DNA of 64,000 bases, taken from Brevibacterium jeotgali (lineage in GTDB: Bacteria > Actinomycetota > Actinomycetes > Actinomycetales > Brevibacteriaceae). Under the pieces are notes generated by a model, which saw only the letters and a program-made list of their open reading frames with translations, did no database searches and was not told the origin of the DNA. Below are positions 26,135 to 33,585 of this stretch, piece by piece; position 1 is the first letter of the stretch; each line of letters opens with the position of its first letter. A program made the translations under genes and the position numbers. The stretch spans positions 62,001 through 126,000 of the forward strand of contig NZ_FXZM01000008.1 in the NCBI RefSeq assembly GCF_900169175.1. The letters run 5' to 3'.

Positions 26135-29020
26135 TCAGAACGGCGGAGGATCGGCTTCGTCAGCTGTCGGACTGCGTGCGTGCGGCACGCTCCGAGGTTC
26201 TGCGCTCACTCTGCGGAACGAGGCCACCTTCCGACGAAGCTCCTCGCGCCACGGAGGCGACTCTTCCACCGGAGGGATCTGTCCGAAGGTCACCACCACA
26301 TCGGGGACCCTGTCCGCAAGGCGGTCGTGCAGCTCCGTCGCGAGCCGGTCCGCGATGGCTGAGGCAGTGCGCGGCAGCTTCCCTGTGGACCGAGGCCCTC
26401 GCACCGCGTTCTCCCCTGGCTGCCAGATCTCGTCGTACGTGGCCGCGAGCTCTTCGATCTCGTCGCGTCTCGCCACCCGCCGTGCTCTCGATTCGAAGAG
26501 TGGGCTGTGAAGGCTGCTGGTCGCACCGCGCTCATGCTCGAAGATCGTCGTCGTCATGGGAATGATCGTCTGCATCGCGATGCTGGACTCGTTGTACTTC
26601 GGTGGAGGAGCTGACCGGGCACGCCTTGTCGAACGCGACCCGACCTCTGGCGGATCGTTGTCGGGCTGATCCTCCGGCTTATCCGCTTCCGATCGGCCCG
26701 CCTCCACCCGAAGCGCCTGCAGGTCCTGTCGTCGTCGCTCCACATCGGCCAGCATCATGGCCGCGAGGCGTTCGTCCCGACTCACCTTCTCATCCCGCCT
26801 GGCGACGTCGAGCGACTGTCTACCAAGACGTGCTTCCCACTCGTCCAGCCGCGCGCGCTCCTGCTCCGGCCACGCTTTCGCCCTCCGCCACTCTGCTTCG
26901 AGATCTGCGTACTGCCCTGAGCGTTCCGCGGCTTGCTCCGCGCAGCGGCGCTCCCGCATGGCCTCCTCCGCCAGAAGCTCCTGCCACGCCCCGGCGAGCA
27001 CTGCATCGGCCGCATCCGCCCCCGTCAATGGATCCGTGACGACTCTTTCTCGGACGACGCGGCGAGCGTCCGCCCTTTCCGGAGACTCCTCCGGCGCGCA
27101 TGCCGCACTGAGGATTCCTCCGTCATCCACCGAGGGAGCCACTGTCGTGTCGGTGGTGCCGACGGGCATGATCCATTCGATCTCATCCGCGGTGACCCGT
27201 CGCATTCGCAGGCGGCCTTCGGTCTTCGCCTGGTGGTGCCTCTTGCACAGCGGATGGAGGTTGGCTGGTTCCGTCCGACCTCCGAGCTCCGGCTCGTGAT
27301 GGTTGAACGGTATACCGTGGTCGATCTCGCATTCGAGTGCTGGACGCGAGCAGCCTGGTGCCGTGCAGGTCTGCCATTTGCCTCGGACTGCGATCCTCGT
27401 AGCGCGGTCTGGTTCGTATTTCAGCGCCGTGTCGTCGAGGACTCTGCCCGTCGTGGGATCTGTGAGCATCCGATACCAGACGGTGGAGCTGGAGGCGACC
27501 ATACGGGCCATATCCGCCGGAACGGGGGCCCCAGCGATCGTTCCGGGCCGATCATCCAGGCCCATGAGCGTGGTCATCGGCACCGTCACGACCACAGACG
27601 CGTGCTTGCGCAGAACGGACGCTTCATCAGAGAAGGCGATACCAACGCGGTACCGGGTCTTCGTGCCGTCCTCGTCGTCGATTTCCTCGAGCACCGTCTC
27701 AGTCCGCGGGGTGGCACCGGTGATCACGTCGAACATCATCTGCCGGATCTGCCGCTCATCTTTCACCGCCAGCGACCCGAGGGGCGGGAGTTCGTCCGCC
27801 GCGGTCATCGGTGTGATTGATTCCGGCACCGAGGCCGAACTCACGTCCGAAGCTGCGCTCCAGTCCGAAGGCGCGCCCGCAGCCGCAGTTGAGTCCGCAG
27901 CCGAACTCAAGCCTGAGTCCGAGCCCGAGTCCGAGTCCGAGCCTGAGCCTGAGCCTGAGTCTGAGGCTGGGTCTGGGTTCGAGTCGACTGTCTTGTCGAT
28001 GGGAGTGACGTCCACGTTCGCGAACTGACGCTTCAACGCTGCGGCGGAGAGCGCATAGCCCTCCTGGAACCATGCGTGCACGAGTGGGGTGGGTCCCCGG
28101 ATTGAGCCGACAGATTCCCCGTCAGGCAAGTCCTCCACCCATGCGGTCCGCCGCGAACGCACCTTCGCAGCGAGCACCGGCTTGTCCACCAGATCGGCCA
28201 AGAAGCGGCACACTCGACGGGTGAACTGCCCTAGTGAGTACCGAGGATCCAACCCGACGATGAACACATCAAGCGCACGCAGATGTGGAAGCGACAGGCT
28301 CTCGATCCGCCGTACGATGGCTTCCCACCGATTGAAACGCAGGCGCCCTTCAAGAATCGCGCTCAGCGTGAGCGGCACGCCGACGTACGCGGTGATCGCC
28401 TGCCCGACGCGCTTCCGCGCTGTGCCGGTGCGCGTATTCAAACGCGCGCTCAGGGTGGCTTCATGCTCCGTCGTGAGCAGATACTCCGCATGGGTCCCGA
28501 ACGCTTCGTAGCTCTCAGCCAACTGCGCATACTGCTCTGAGGTGCAGTCATCCTCATCGGACTCACAGTCCTCGAAGAGGTTCTCCATCCTCTGGCGCGA
28601 AGATTCCTCCGCCCGCGCCAGGGAGAGCGCAGTCGTGGCGAGGTCGACGAGTTCCAAGCCGCGGAGTCGATCCAGCGCGACCGACCGGGACGAGAGCCGC
28701 TCCGCACACGACGCCGCAGCACCGGGCCGAGGTTCAGATCCATGCTCAGCACTTGCACTGGCACTGGCACTGGCACCAGCCTCAAAACTAGTCTCGACGC
28801 CAGCACCAGGTGATTTGTCGCCGGAGGCTCCTTCGCACGTGCTCCACGGCGAGACGATCGCGCTCCAGTCCAGGTACTCGAGGCCACCGAGTACCGGATG
28901 CCCTAAATCCAGCGTCTCATAGAGTGCGTCCACGCTCGCGATCGGAGGAATGGAGACAAGGGGCTCGACACGACGCTGGGCACCAGGGAAGGGCTCAGAC
29001 CGGTCCGCACCTTCCGCCAT
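26135..29020 (-). CDS. DUF222 / 13E12-repeat HNH endonuclease-like protein
   Basis: Large 961-aa protein. The DUF222 region covers about residues 80-540, followed by an HNH nuclease domain (about 545-600) with C-T-A-P-G-C, E-I-D-H-G-I-P-F-N-H-H, N-L-H-P-L-C-K-R-H-H. The DUF222 part is broken by a Ser/Asp/Gly low-complexity insert (about 340-410), and an Ala-Ser run lies near residue 90; both are encoded by hexanucleotide repeats. A 350-residue C-terminal extension contains a long Arg/Glu-rich coiled coil (about 640-790), unusual for the family. ATG 29020 is preferred (GAGGCGG upstream). Such proteins are multicopy in actinobacteria and may be selfish; role unknown. Confidence 0.85.
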   Translation of the reverse strand: MAEGADRSEPFPGAQRRVEPLVSIPPIASVDALYETLDLGHPVLGGLEYLDWSAIVSPWSTCEGASGDKSPGAGVETSFEAGASASASASAEHGSEPRPGAAASCAERLSSRSVALDRLRGLELVDLATTALSLARAEESSRQRMENLFEDCESDEDDCTSEQYAQLAESYEAFGTHAEYLLTTEHEATLSARLNTRTGTARKRVGQAITAYVGVPLTLSAILEGRLRFNRWEAIVRRIESLSLPHLRALDVFIVGLDPRYSLGQFTRRVCRFLADLVDKPVLAAKVRSRRTAWVEDLPDGESVGSIRGPTPLVHAWFQEGYALSAAALKRQFANVDVTPIDKTVDSNPDPASDSGSGSGSDSDSGSDSGLSSAADSTAAAGAPSDWSAASDVSSASVPESITPMTAADELPPLGSLAVKDERQIRQMMFDVITGATPRTETVLEEIDDEDGTKTRYRVGIAFSDEASVLRKHASVVVTVPMTTLMGLDDRPGTIAGAPVPADMARMVASSSTVWYRMLTDPTTGRVLDDTALKYEPDRATRIAVRGKWQTCTAPGCSRPALECEIDHGIPFNHHEPELGGRTEPANLHPLCKRHHQAKTEGRLRMRRVTADEIEWIMPVGTTDTTVAPSVDDGGILSAACAPEESPERADARRVVRERVVTDPLTGADAADAVLAGAWQELLAEEAMRERRCAEQAAERSGQYADLEAEWRRAKAWPEQERARLDEWEARLGRQSLDVARRDEKVSRDERLAAMMLADVERRRQDLQALRVEAGRSEADKPEDQPDNDPPEVGSRSTRRARSAPPPKYNESSIAMQTIIPMTTTIFEHERGATSSLHSPLFESRARRVARRDEIEELAATYDEIWQPGENAVRGPRSTGKLPRTASAIADRLATELHDRLADRVPDVVVTFGQIPPVEESPPWREELRRKVASFRRVSAEPRSVPHARSPTADEADPPPF
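27909..27985 (-). repeat. hexanucleotide microsatellite (GAGTCC/GAGCCT type) in HNH gene
   Basis: About a dozen imperfect copies of a 6-base unit, seen on the plus strand as GAGTCC, GAGCCC, GAGCCT and GAGTCT. They encode the Ser-Asp/Gly-Ser repeat of the HNH protein. Units of 6 keep the frame, so length change alters only the linker. Confidence 0.8.
28745..28780 (-). repeat. second hexanucleotide repeat in HNH gene
   Basis: Repeated ACTTGC/ACTGGC units, plus strand, encode an Ala-Ser dipeptide run near residue 90 of the HNH protein. Confidence 0.7.
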
Positions 29021-29034
29021 GCCACTCACCCGCC

Positions 29035-29082
29035 TCACGCCTCGTTGCGTATCTGCAGTCGATCGACTTCGATCGAACTCAT
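29035..29082 (-). CDS. possible 15-residue leader peptide upstream of HNH gene
   Basis: ATG 29082 begins 5 bases after a good -10 box and opens a 15-codon frame (M-S-S-I-E-V-D-R-L-Q-I-R-N-E-A), ending TGA 15 bases before the HNH ATG, in a different frame. The promoter position would put the transcription start at or near this ATG, so it could be translated as a leaderless peptide. Its existence as a gene is speculative. Confidence 0.3.
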   Translation of the reverse strand: MSSIEVDRLQIRNEA

Positions 29083-29087
29083 GTTCT

Positions 29088-29116
29088 ATTCTAGGGCAGA
29101 ACGGATGAGCGCACAA
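29088..29116 (-). promoter_or_regulatory. near-consensus promoter of the HNH gene
   Basis: On the minus strand, -35 TTGTGC (29111-29116) and -10 TAGAAT (29088-29093) are separated by exactly 17 bases. This is one of the best sigma-70-type promoters in the window. Confidence 0.65.
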
Positions 29117-29251
29117 GAGTGTTCGAGTGAGTTCTTCATCGTGGGGTGTGGATTGCAAAGATCAGTGGCGGGGTCCTCACGGTGCTACGTGGCGGCTCGC
29201 TCTCGCAGTCGTCTCCGGCTGACGAACTACCAGCTCCACAGCGTCGATCGG

Positions 29252-29806
29252 CTAGCTCTTCCTTGAAAGCCTGTCCGCTACGGATTGAATGCGGGCGCGC
29301 AAGAGTCGCTGAAGCAGCGCCGGGTACAGGTGCAAGAGCAGTCCGAGTGCAACCAGCCAAGCAGCGCCTTGCCATGCCCCTGTCGATAGCACGCCGAGGG
29401 CCATAGCCACAGTGACGAGAATGCAGAGGCTGTGGCCGACCTCGGAGCGCCGCGTGTGCTGATCGAGCTCTTGCAACCCCTCTCGCGTGCCGTTGAATCC
29501 GCGTTCTTCTGCTATGACCCGGTTCCATCCGATGACGTCGAGCAACTTCCCGAACAACCGGACCCCCAGTGCTGGGTAAAGCCGCGACTCCCAGCGCCCG
29601 ACCCACAGCCAACCCAGATTCGGAATCTGTACTCGGGGGCCGACGATCGCGGACACCCACGCCATGAGAACGAAATGAGTGACCAAGGCGAAGGAGAACC
29701 CCGCAGGCCCGATGAACAGCCACGCCGCTGCAATAGCTCCGGCGGCGAGTGCCGTCGCCAACGACGCGACCAGCAAGACACGCGCTGATTCGAGAGGTTG
29801 AGACAC
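29252..29806 (-). CDS. small integral membrane protein, possible CrtO-like acyltransferase relative
   Basis: A 184-aa protein with two N-terminal hydrophobic segments (about 8-30, 35-55) and two near the C-terminus (about 125-165). The middle has G-V-R-L-F-G-K-L-L-D-V-I-G-W-N and T-R-R-S-E-V-G-H, and the end L-Y-P-A-L-L-Q-R-L-L-R-A-R. This layout recalls the glycosyl-diaponeurosporenoate acyltransferase (CrtO) family by eye only, so function stays open. GTG 29806 is the start, 6 bases after a TAGCCT box; the GGAG at 29807-29812 is too close to act as a binding site. Confidence 0.65.
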   Translation of the reverse strand: MSQPLESARVLLVASLATALAAGAIAAAWLFIGPAGFSFALVTHFVLMAWVSAIVGPRVQIPNLGWLWVGRWESRLYPALGVRLFGKLLDVIGWNRVIAEERGFNGTREGLQELDQHTRRSEVGHSLCILVTVAMALGVLSTGAWQGAAWLVALGLLLHLYPALLQRLLRARIQSVADRLSRKS

Positions 29807-29812
29807 ACTCCA

Positions 29813-29818
29813 AGGCTA
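29813..29818 (-). promoter_or_regulatory. -10 box TAGCCT, leaderless promoter
   Basis: Minus-strand TANNNT, 6 bases before the GTG at 29806. It lies next to a small palindrome TCGGCA-CA-TGCCGA (29819-29832). Confidence 0.45.
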
Positions 29819-29897
29819 TCGGCACATGCCGAGGCTATAGACGCACGTCGAGGACAACACTGCGCCCAAGATGTCCGTCGCAGTCTGCACTGCGAAT

Positions 29898-29946
29898 GCT
29901 CCGCCTGGGAGCACCCACGCAGAGCGCTCGCTCCGAGCCGCGGCTC
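29898..29946 (-). terminator. two short hairpins after the Nudix gene
   Basis: The palindrome GAGCCGCGGCTC (29935-29946) lies 2 bases beyond the Nudix stop, and TGCTCC-GCCTG-GGAGCA (29898-29913) follows it in the transcribed direction. Together they may end the long tsa-region transcript; no T-run is present. Confidence 0.35.
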
Positions 29947-29948
29947 TC

Positions 29949-30527
29949 TCAGCCCTCGAGCACGCCGCGCAGCGTCGGCCACGCCGCGGCGAAGCCGGGG
30001 TGGAGGCGATAATCCGTCACCTCGGAGAGCGGCACCCAGCGCAGCTCGACGCTCTCGATGTCGTTCACGTACTCCTCGAGGTGCGCGATCGTCCGCGCCA
30101 CGACGGTCGTGTAGGACCACCCCTCCATGTCGACGACATGAGTGTGGATGATGCGGATATCGGCCCCGTCGAGCTGAGGGACTCCGGCCTCTTCGTGGCA
30201 CTCGCGGATCGCGCCCGTCAGAGGCGTCTCGCCCGCGTCGATCGCACCACCCGGGATGCCCCAGGTGCCGCCGTGGGCCGACCATGCGACCCGATGCTGG
30301 AGCAGCACACCCCGGTCCGGATCGTGCAGCAGCAGTCCGGCCGCGCCGAACAGTCCCCAGAACCTGCCTTTCGGGGTCTCGACCCAGCCATCGCCGGCTC
30401 GACGACGAGCACGCAGGTGCTCACGAAGCTCCTGCGACAGCTCGCCCGTCGCACCCGGACCAGACGTTCCAGCAGGCACGGTGTCCTCCTCGGACGACCT
30501 CCCCCGCGCCTCCTCAGACGAGGACAT
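29949..30527 (-). CDS. Nudix hydrolase
   Basis: A 192-aa Nudix protein. The Nudix box is complete: G-G-A-I-D-A-G-E-T then seven residues to R-E-C-H-E-E-A-G-V (about 92-115), giving Mg binding and diphosphate cleavage. The N-terminal 45 residues are charged and probably disordered. The substrate cannot be told from sequence. It overlaps the 3' end of tsaD by 14 bases and is the last gene of that operon. Confidence 0.88.
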   Translation of the reverse strand: MSSSEEARGRSSEEDTVPAGTSGPGATGELSQELREHLRARRRAGDGWVETPKGRFWGLFGAAGLLLHDPDRGVLLQHRVAWSAHGGTWGIPGGAIDAGETPLTGAIRECHEEAGVPQLDGADIRIIHTHVVDMEGWSYTTVVARTIAHLEEYVNDIESVELRWVPLSEVTDYRLHPGFAAAWPTLRGVLEG

Positions 30528-31644
30528 CGTCCACCTCCAGTGACGACAGCACTCCGAATCCCAGACCCGAGGCCGCCCGCCCCCGCGCAGCGATCTCCGC
30601 TCCCAGCGCGGCCACCATGGCCCCGTTGTCCGTGCAGAGGTCCAGGGGAGGAACGCGGAGTGTCACGCCGGCGGCCTCGCACCGCTCAGCCAATCGGGCG
30701 CGCAGTCGCGCGTTCGCGGCGACCCCGCCGCCCAGCAGGACGTGGCGGATGCCTGTGTCCTCGCACGCCAGGAGGGTCTTCTTCACCAGCACGTCGACGA
30801 CGGCCTCCTCGAACGAGGCGGCGATGTCCGCGAGCCGTGGTGCACCGGGCGAGGGCTCGCCCGCACCCGGGGCGTCGGTCGGCTGGGCGGACACGGCCGC
30901 CTCGGCTGCGGTGACGGTGCGCAGAGCGGCGGTCTTGAGGCCCGAGAACGAGAACGAGAACCGACGCTCCGGATCGCGGAGATCCGTCTTCGTCGAGAGT
31001 CCTCGCGGAAAGCGCACCGCAGCGGGGTCACCGGGGACGCCGCTTCCGTCGAGCAGACCGGCGGCGGCGCGGGAGATGCTGGGCCCGCCCGGGTAGTCGA
31101 GGCCCAGGAGGCGGGCCGTCTTGTCGAACGCCTCGCCGGCGGCGTCGTCGATGGTGGCGCCCAGCAGTTCGATGTCGTCGACGATGTCGCCGATGCGCAG
31201 GATCTCCGTGTGCCCTCCGGACACCAGCAGCGCGATGGTGGGCGTGTGCAGGCCCGGCGAATCGGGAGCGACGAGGTCCACTGCGACGTGCGCGGCGAGA
31301 TGGTTGATGCCGTAGAGCGGCAGCCCCGTCGACGCGGCCAGCCCCTTCGCAGCCGCAGCGCCGACCATGAGGGCGCCGGACAGCCCCGGCCCTGCAGTGA
31401 CGGCGAGCGCATCGAGGTCGTCCAGAGCCACGCCGGCATCCGCGAGCGCCTTCTCGATCATCGGGCCGATCGCCTGCACATGCGCGCGGGAGGCGACCTC
31501 CGGCACGACTCCGCCGAACCGCACGTGCTCGTCCATCGACGTCGCGACGGTGTTCGTGAGCAGAGTGCGGCCGCGGACGATGCCCACTCCGGTCTCATCG
31601 CACGACGTCTCGATGCCGAGGACCAGCGGTTCGGCACGGGTCAT
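30514..31644 (-). CDS. tsaD: tRNA N6-adenosine threonylcarbamoyltransferase subunit TsaD
   Basis: Catalytic subunit for t6A37 formation in ANN-decoding tRNAs, working with TsaB and TsaE, whose genes lie upstream in this same strand. The 376-aa ASKHA-fold protein starts [11 protein letters not shown]. It carries the metal-binding I-N-H-L-A-A-H-V, the L-L-V-S-G-G-H-T-E loop and a C-terminal [11 protein letters not shown] 31644 overlaps the SRPBCC gene stop by 4 bases. The extended frame to 31758 is a shadow. Confidence 0.96.
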   Translation of the reverse strand: MTRAEPLVLGIETSCDETGVGIVRGRTLLTNTVATSMDEHVRFGGVVPEVASRAHVQAIGPMIEKALADAGVALDDLDALAVTAGPGLSGALMVGAAAAKGLAASTGLPLYGINHLAAHVAVDLVAPDSPGLHTPTIALLVSGGHTEILRIGDIVDDIELLGATIDDAAGEAFDKTARLLGLDYPGGPSISRAAAGLLDGSGVPGDPAAVRFPRGLSTKTDLRDPERRFSFSFSGLKTAALRTVTAAEAAVSAQPTDAPGAGEPSPGAPRLADIAASFEEAVVDVLVKKTLLACEDTGIRHVLLGGGVAANARLRARLAERCEAAGVTLRVPPLDLCTDNGAMVAALGAEIAARGRAASGLGFGVLSSLEVDDVLV

Positions 31645-32177
31645 CCGATCTCCTCGGCCAGAGCCTCGTAGCGGGTCGTCATCTGAGATTCCGGCACGTC
31701 GTAGGCCCCCGGGCTGTCGGTGAGCGTCCCGGCGAGCAGCCGCAGATGCGTCTCCCACACAGGCCCCACCTGTGCAATCGCCTGGGAGAGGATGTCGTGG
31801 TCGATCCCCCGGTCCGCGATCGTATGGGCCAGGGTGATGCGGGTGCCCACGACCTCGGCATCGCTCGGGAGCGGCGTGAGGGTCAGTCCCAAGCGGCCGA
31901 TGCCGTCGACCTCGAGGAGGACGTGGGCGTTGGCGGTGTCGTCCTCGGGTGCGGAGACGCTCAGGACATGCGCGGGCACCGGCTGGTCATCGAGCTCGAG
32001 GAGGATGTCCGCGGCGCCGGAGTCCGACTGGTAGCCGACGAACCAGTCCTCGAGCAGCTCGGAGCGGGTGAGATACGGCCACACCTGCGTGGGCGGCAGG
32101 GCGACCTGCGTGTCGAGGACGAGGTCGATGCCGTCTTCCCATTCGGTCACCGACGCGTGCACCAGATGTTCCGTCAT
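31641..32177 (-). CDS. SRPBCC-domain protein
   Basis: A 178-aa START/Bet v1-like protein of the AHSA1/polyketide-cyclase type: it opens with a beta strand, then [10 protein letters not shown] and L-L-E-D-W-F-V-G-Y, the usual helix-grip features, and ends with a long helix W-E-T-H-L-R-L-L-A. No ligand is known. It sits between rimI and tsaD, an unusual place, has its own leaderless-type promoter, and is coupled to tsaD by ATGA, so it sets tsaD translation. Confidence 0.75.
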   Translation of the reverse strand: MTEHLVHASVTEWEDGIDLVLDTQVALPPTQVWPYLTRSELLEDWFVGYQSDSGAADILLELDDQPVPAHVLSVSAPEDDTANAHVLLEVDGIGRLGLTLTPLPSDAEVVGTRITLAHTIADRGIDHDILSQAIAQVGPVWETHLRLLAGTLTDSPGAYDVPESQMTTRYEALAEEIG

Positions 32178-32183
32178 GCCCTC

Positions 32184-32189
32184 ATCCTA
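32184..32189 (-). promoter_or_regulatory. -10 box TAGGAT, leaderless promoter of SRPBCC-tsaD unit
   Basis: Minus-strand TAGGAT, 6 bases before the ATG at 32177. It lies in the 44-base gap after rimI and would give tsaD a second, internal promoter. Confidence 0.55.
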
Positions 32190-32221
32190 TGCGCGGAGGT
32201 TGATCGGGCGAGAGGCCGGAG

Positions 32222-32737
32222 TCACAGGAACGCCCTCATGACGATCGCGTCCGCGCCCGCGTAGTAGTCAGGACGGCGGCCCAGCTCGTCGAAGCCGAAC
32301 GACCGGTAGAGGCCGAGCGCCGCGCTGTTGTCCGCGGCCACGTCCAGGTGGAGGACCTCTGCGCCCGCATCCCGGGCGCTGTCCGCCGCGTGGCCCAGGA
32401 GCCGTCGCCCCAGGCCGCGTCCCTGCGCGGAGGGTGCGGTGCCGATCGTGAGGATGTCCGCCTGCGCGCCCGCCACGCTCACGCCCACGTAGCCGCACAG
32501 CCCGTCGCCGACCTCCACGGCGATCGTCATGCGCGCGACCGGAGACGCGAGCTGCGACCAGAAGAACTCCGGCGTCCAGGTGTCGGGACCGAAGAGGACC
32601 GTGTCGAGTTCGGCGACACGATCGATGTCCCACCAGCGCATCCGACGGAGTCGGGGCGCGGGGGGCAGCGGAGGTTCGGACCCGGGGCCGCGATGTGCGG
32701 CCGGGTCGGGGCTCGAGGCCGGATCAGGGTGCTTCAC
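32222..32737 (-). CDS. rimI: ribosomal protein S18-alanine N-acetyltransferase (GNAT)
   Basis: GNAT acetyltransferase, 171 aa, expected to acetylate the N-terminus of a ribosomal protein. It has the acetyl-CoA loop Q-G-R-G-L-G-R-R-L-L (about 108-117), a D-I-L-T-I-G-T strand before it and the C-terminal L-Y-R-S-F-G-F. The first 35 residues are Pro/Ser-rich. Start GTG 32737 has GGAAGA 6 bases upstream; an upstream GTG at 32782 is in frame but has no site. Located between tsaB and tsaD as in most actinobacteria. Confidence 0.87.
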   Translation of the reverse strand: MKHPDPASSPDPAAHRGPGSEPPLPPAPRLRRMRWWDIDRVAELDTVLFGPDTWTPEFFWSQLASPVARMTIAVEVGDGLCGYVGVSVAGAQADILTIGTAPSAQGRGLGRRLLGHAADSARDAGAEVLHLDVAADNSAALGLYRSFGFDELGRRPDYYAGADAIVMRAFL

Positions 32738-32865
32738 AGGGTTCTTCCGTCGATGGATCGCGAGGGGTGCGTGCGGGGGCACGAGGTGGAGTGCCAGGGG
32801 GCGAGGTGAGGCGGGTGAGCGCGGTCGGTTCCGTCCTCTCCTCGACCCTCTTCTCAGCCCTCTCC

Positions 32866-33585
32866 TCAGCTGAGGAGCGTCTCACGGCGTGCGCTGGGCT
32901 TCGCGTCGGGCTCGCGCAGGTAGAGCGGCTCGGTCCCCGGCAGTGCGCGCCCGCTGGACAGAGCCCGGTGTGCGAATCGCGCCAACCACGCGGCGGTGGG
33001 GTCGAGGGCGTTCGGATCCCCGTCCTCCGGGTCGCCGAGCACGTCACGGTACAGGACGAAGCCCCGCCCCACACGCCGTGCCGGACGACGCTCTGCGAGG
33101 TCCACGGGAAACAGCGCGGCAGGTCCGGACGCCGGCACGGGCAGACCTGCCTCGTCGAGGCCGCTGTACGTCGTCGCGTAGACCTCGCGGCGGCGGGCGT
33201 CTGTGGCGATGGTGACGGCGGCGGGGTCGGAGCCCGTGACCGCGGCGGGGTCGGTACTCGCGTCGGACGTGGCGGCGAACGCACGGAGCGCCAGCGCATC
33301 GTGGCTCACGACTCCGTGGACCGGTGCCCCCACCCCCAGTGCAGCGCCGATGCCTGCGGCGATCCCGGCACGCAGGCCGGTGAAGGGCCCCGGGCCGATG
33401 CCCACCACGACCGCATCCGGCACCAGGCCCTCCGCGCGGCCGTCGGCCAGCACCTCTGCAAGCGCGGGGCCGACGAACTCGACGTGGCGGCGGGCGGCGA
33501 ACTCCGTCCGATCGGAGACGAGCCGCTCGCCCTCGACCAGCGCGACGGAAGCCGCCGCCGAGGTGTCGATCGCCAGAACGATCAC
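32866..33585 (-). CDS. tsaB: tRNA threonylcarbamoyladenosine biosynthesis protein TsaB
   Basis: Non-catalytic ASKHA-fold partner of TsaD. The 239-aa product has the N-terminal V-L-A-I-D-T-S-A, H-V-E-F-V-G-P-A-L in the dimer region and G-I-G-P-G-P-F-T-G-L-R (about 88-98), all TsaB hallmarks. The GTG at 33585 overlaps the stop of the alr-tsaE gene (GTGA). A gap of 128 bases without clear features leads to rimI. Confidence 0.93.
   Translation of the reverse strand: MIVLAIDTSAAASVALVEGERLVSDRTEFAARRHVEFVGPALAEVLADGRAEGLVPDAVVVGIGPGPFTGLRAGIAAGIGAALGVGAPVHGVVSHDALALRAFAATSDASTDPAAVTGSDPAAVTIATDARRREVYATTYSGLDEAGLPVPASGPAALFPVDLAERRPARRVGRGFVLYRDVLGDPEDGDPNALDPTAAWLARFAHRALSSGRALPGTEPLYLREPDAKPSARRETLLS

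Noticed and set aside
26135-29158. DUF222-HNH gene as part of an intact insertion sequence or homing intron
   Set aside because: No flanking terminal inverted repeats, target duplications, transposase or intron structure could be seen.
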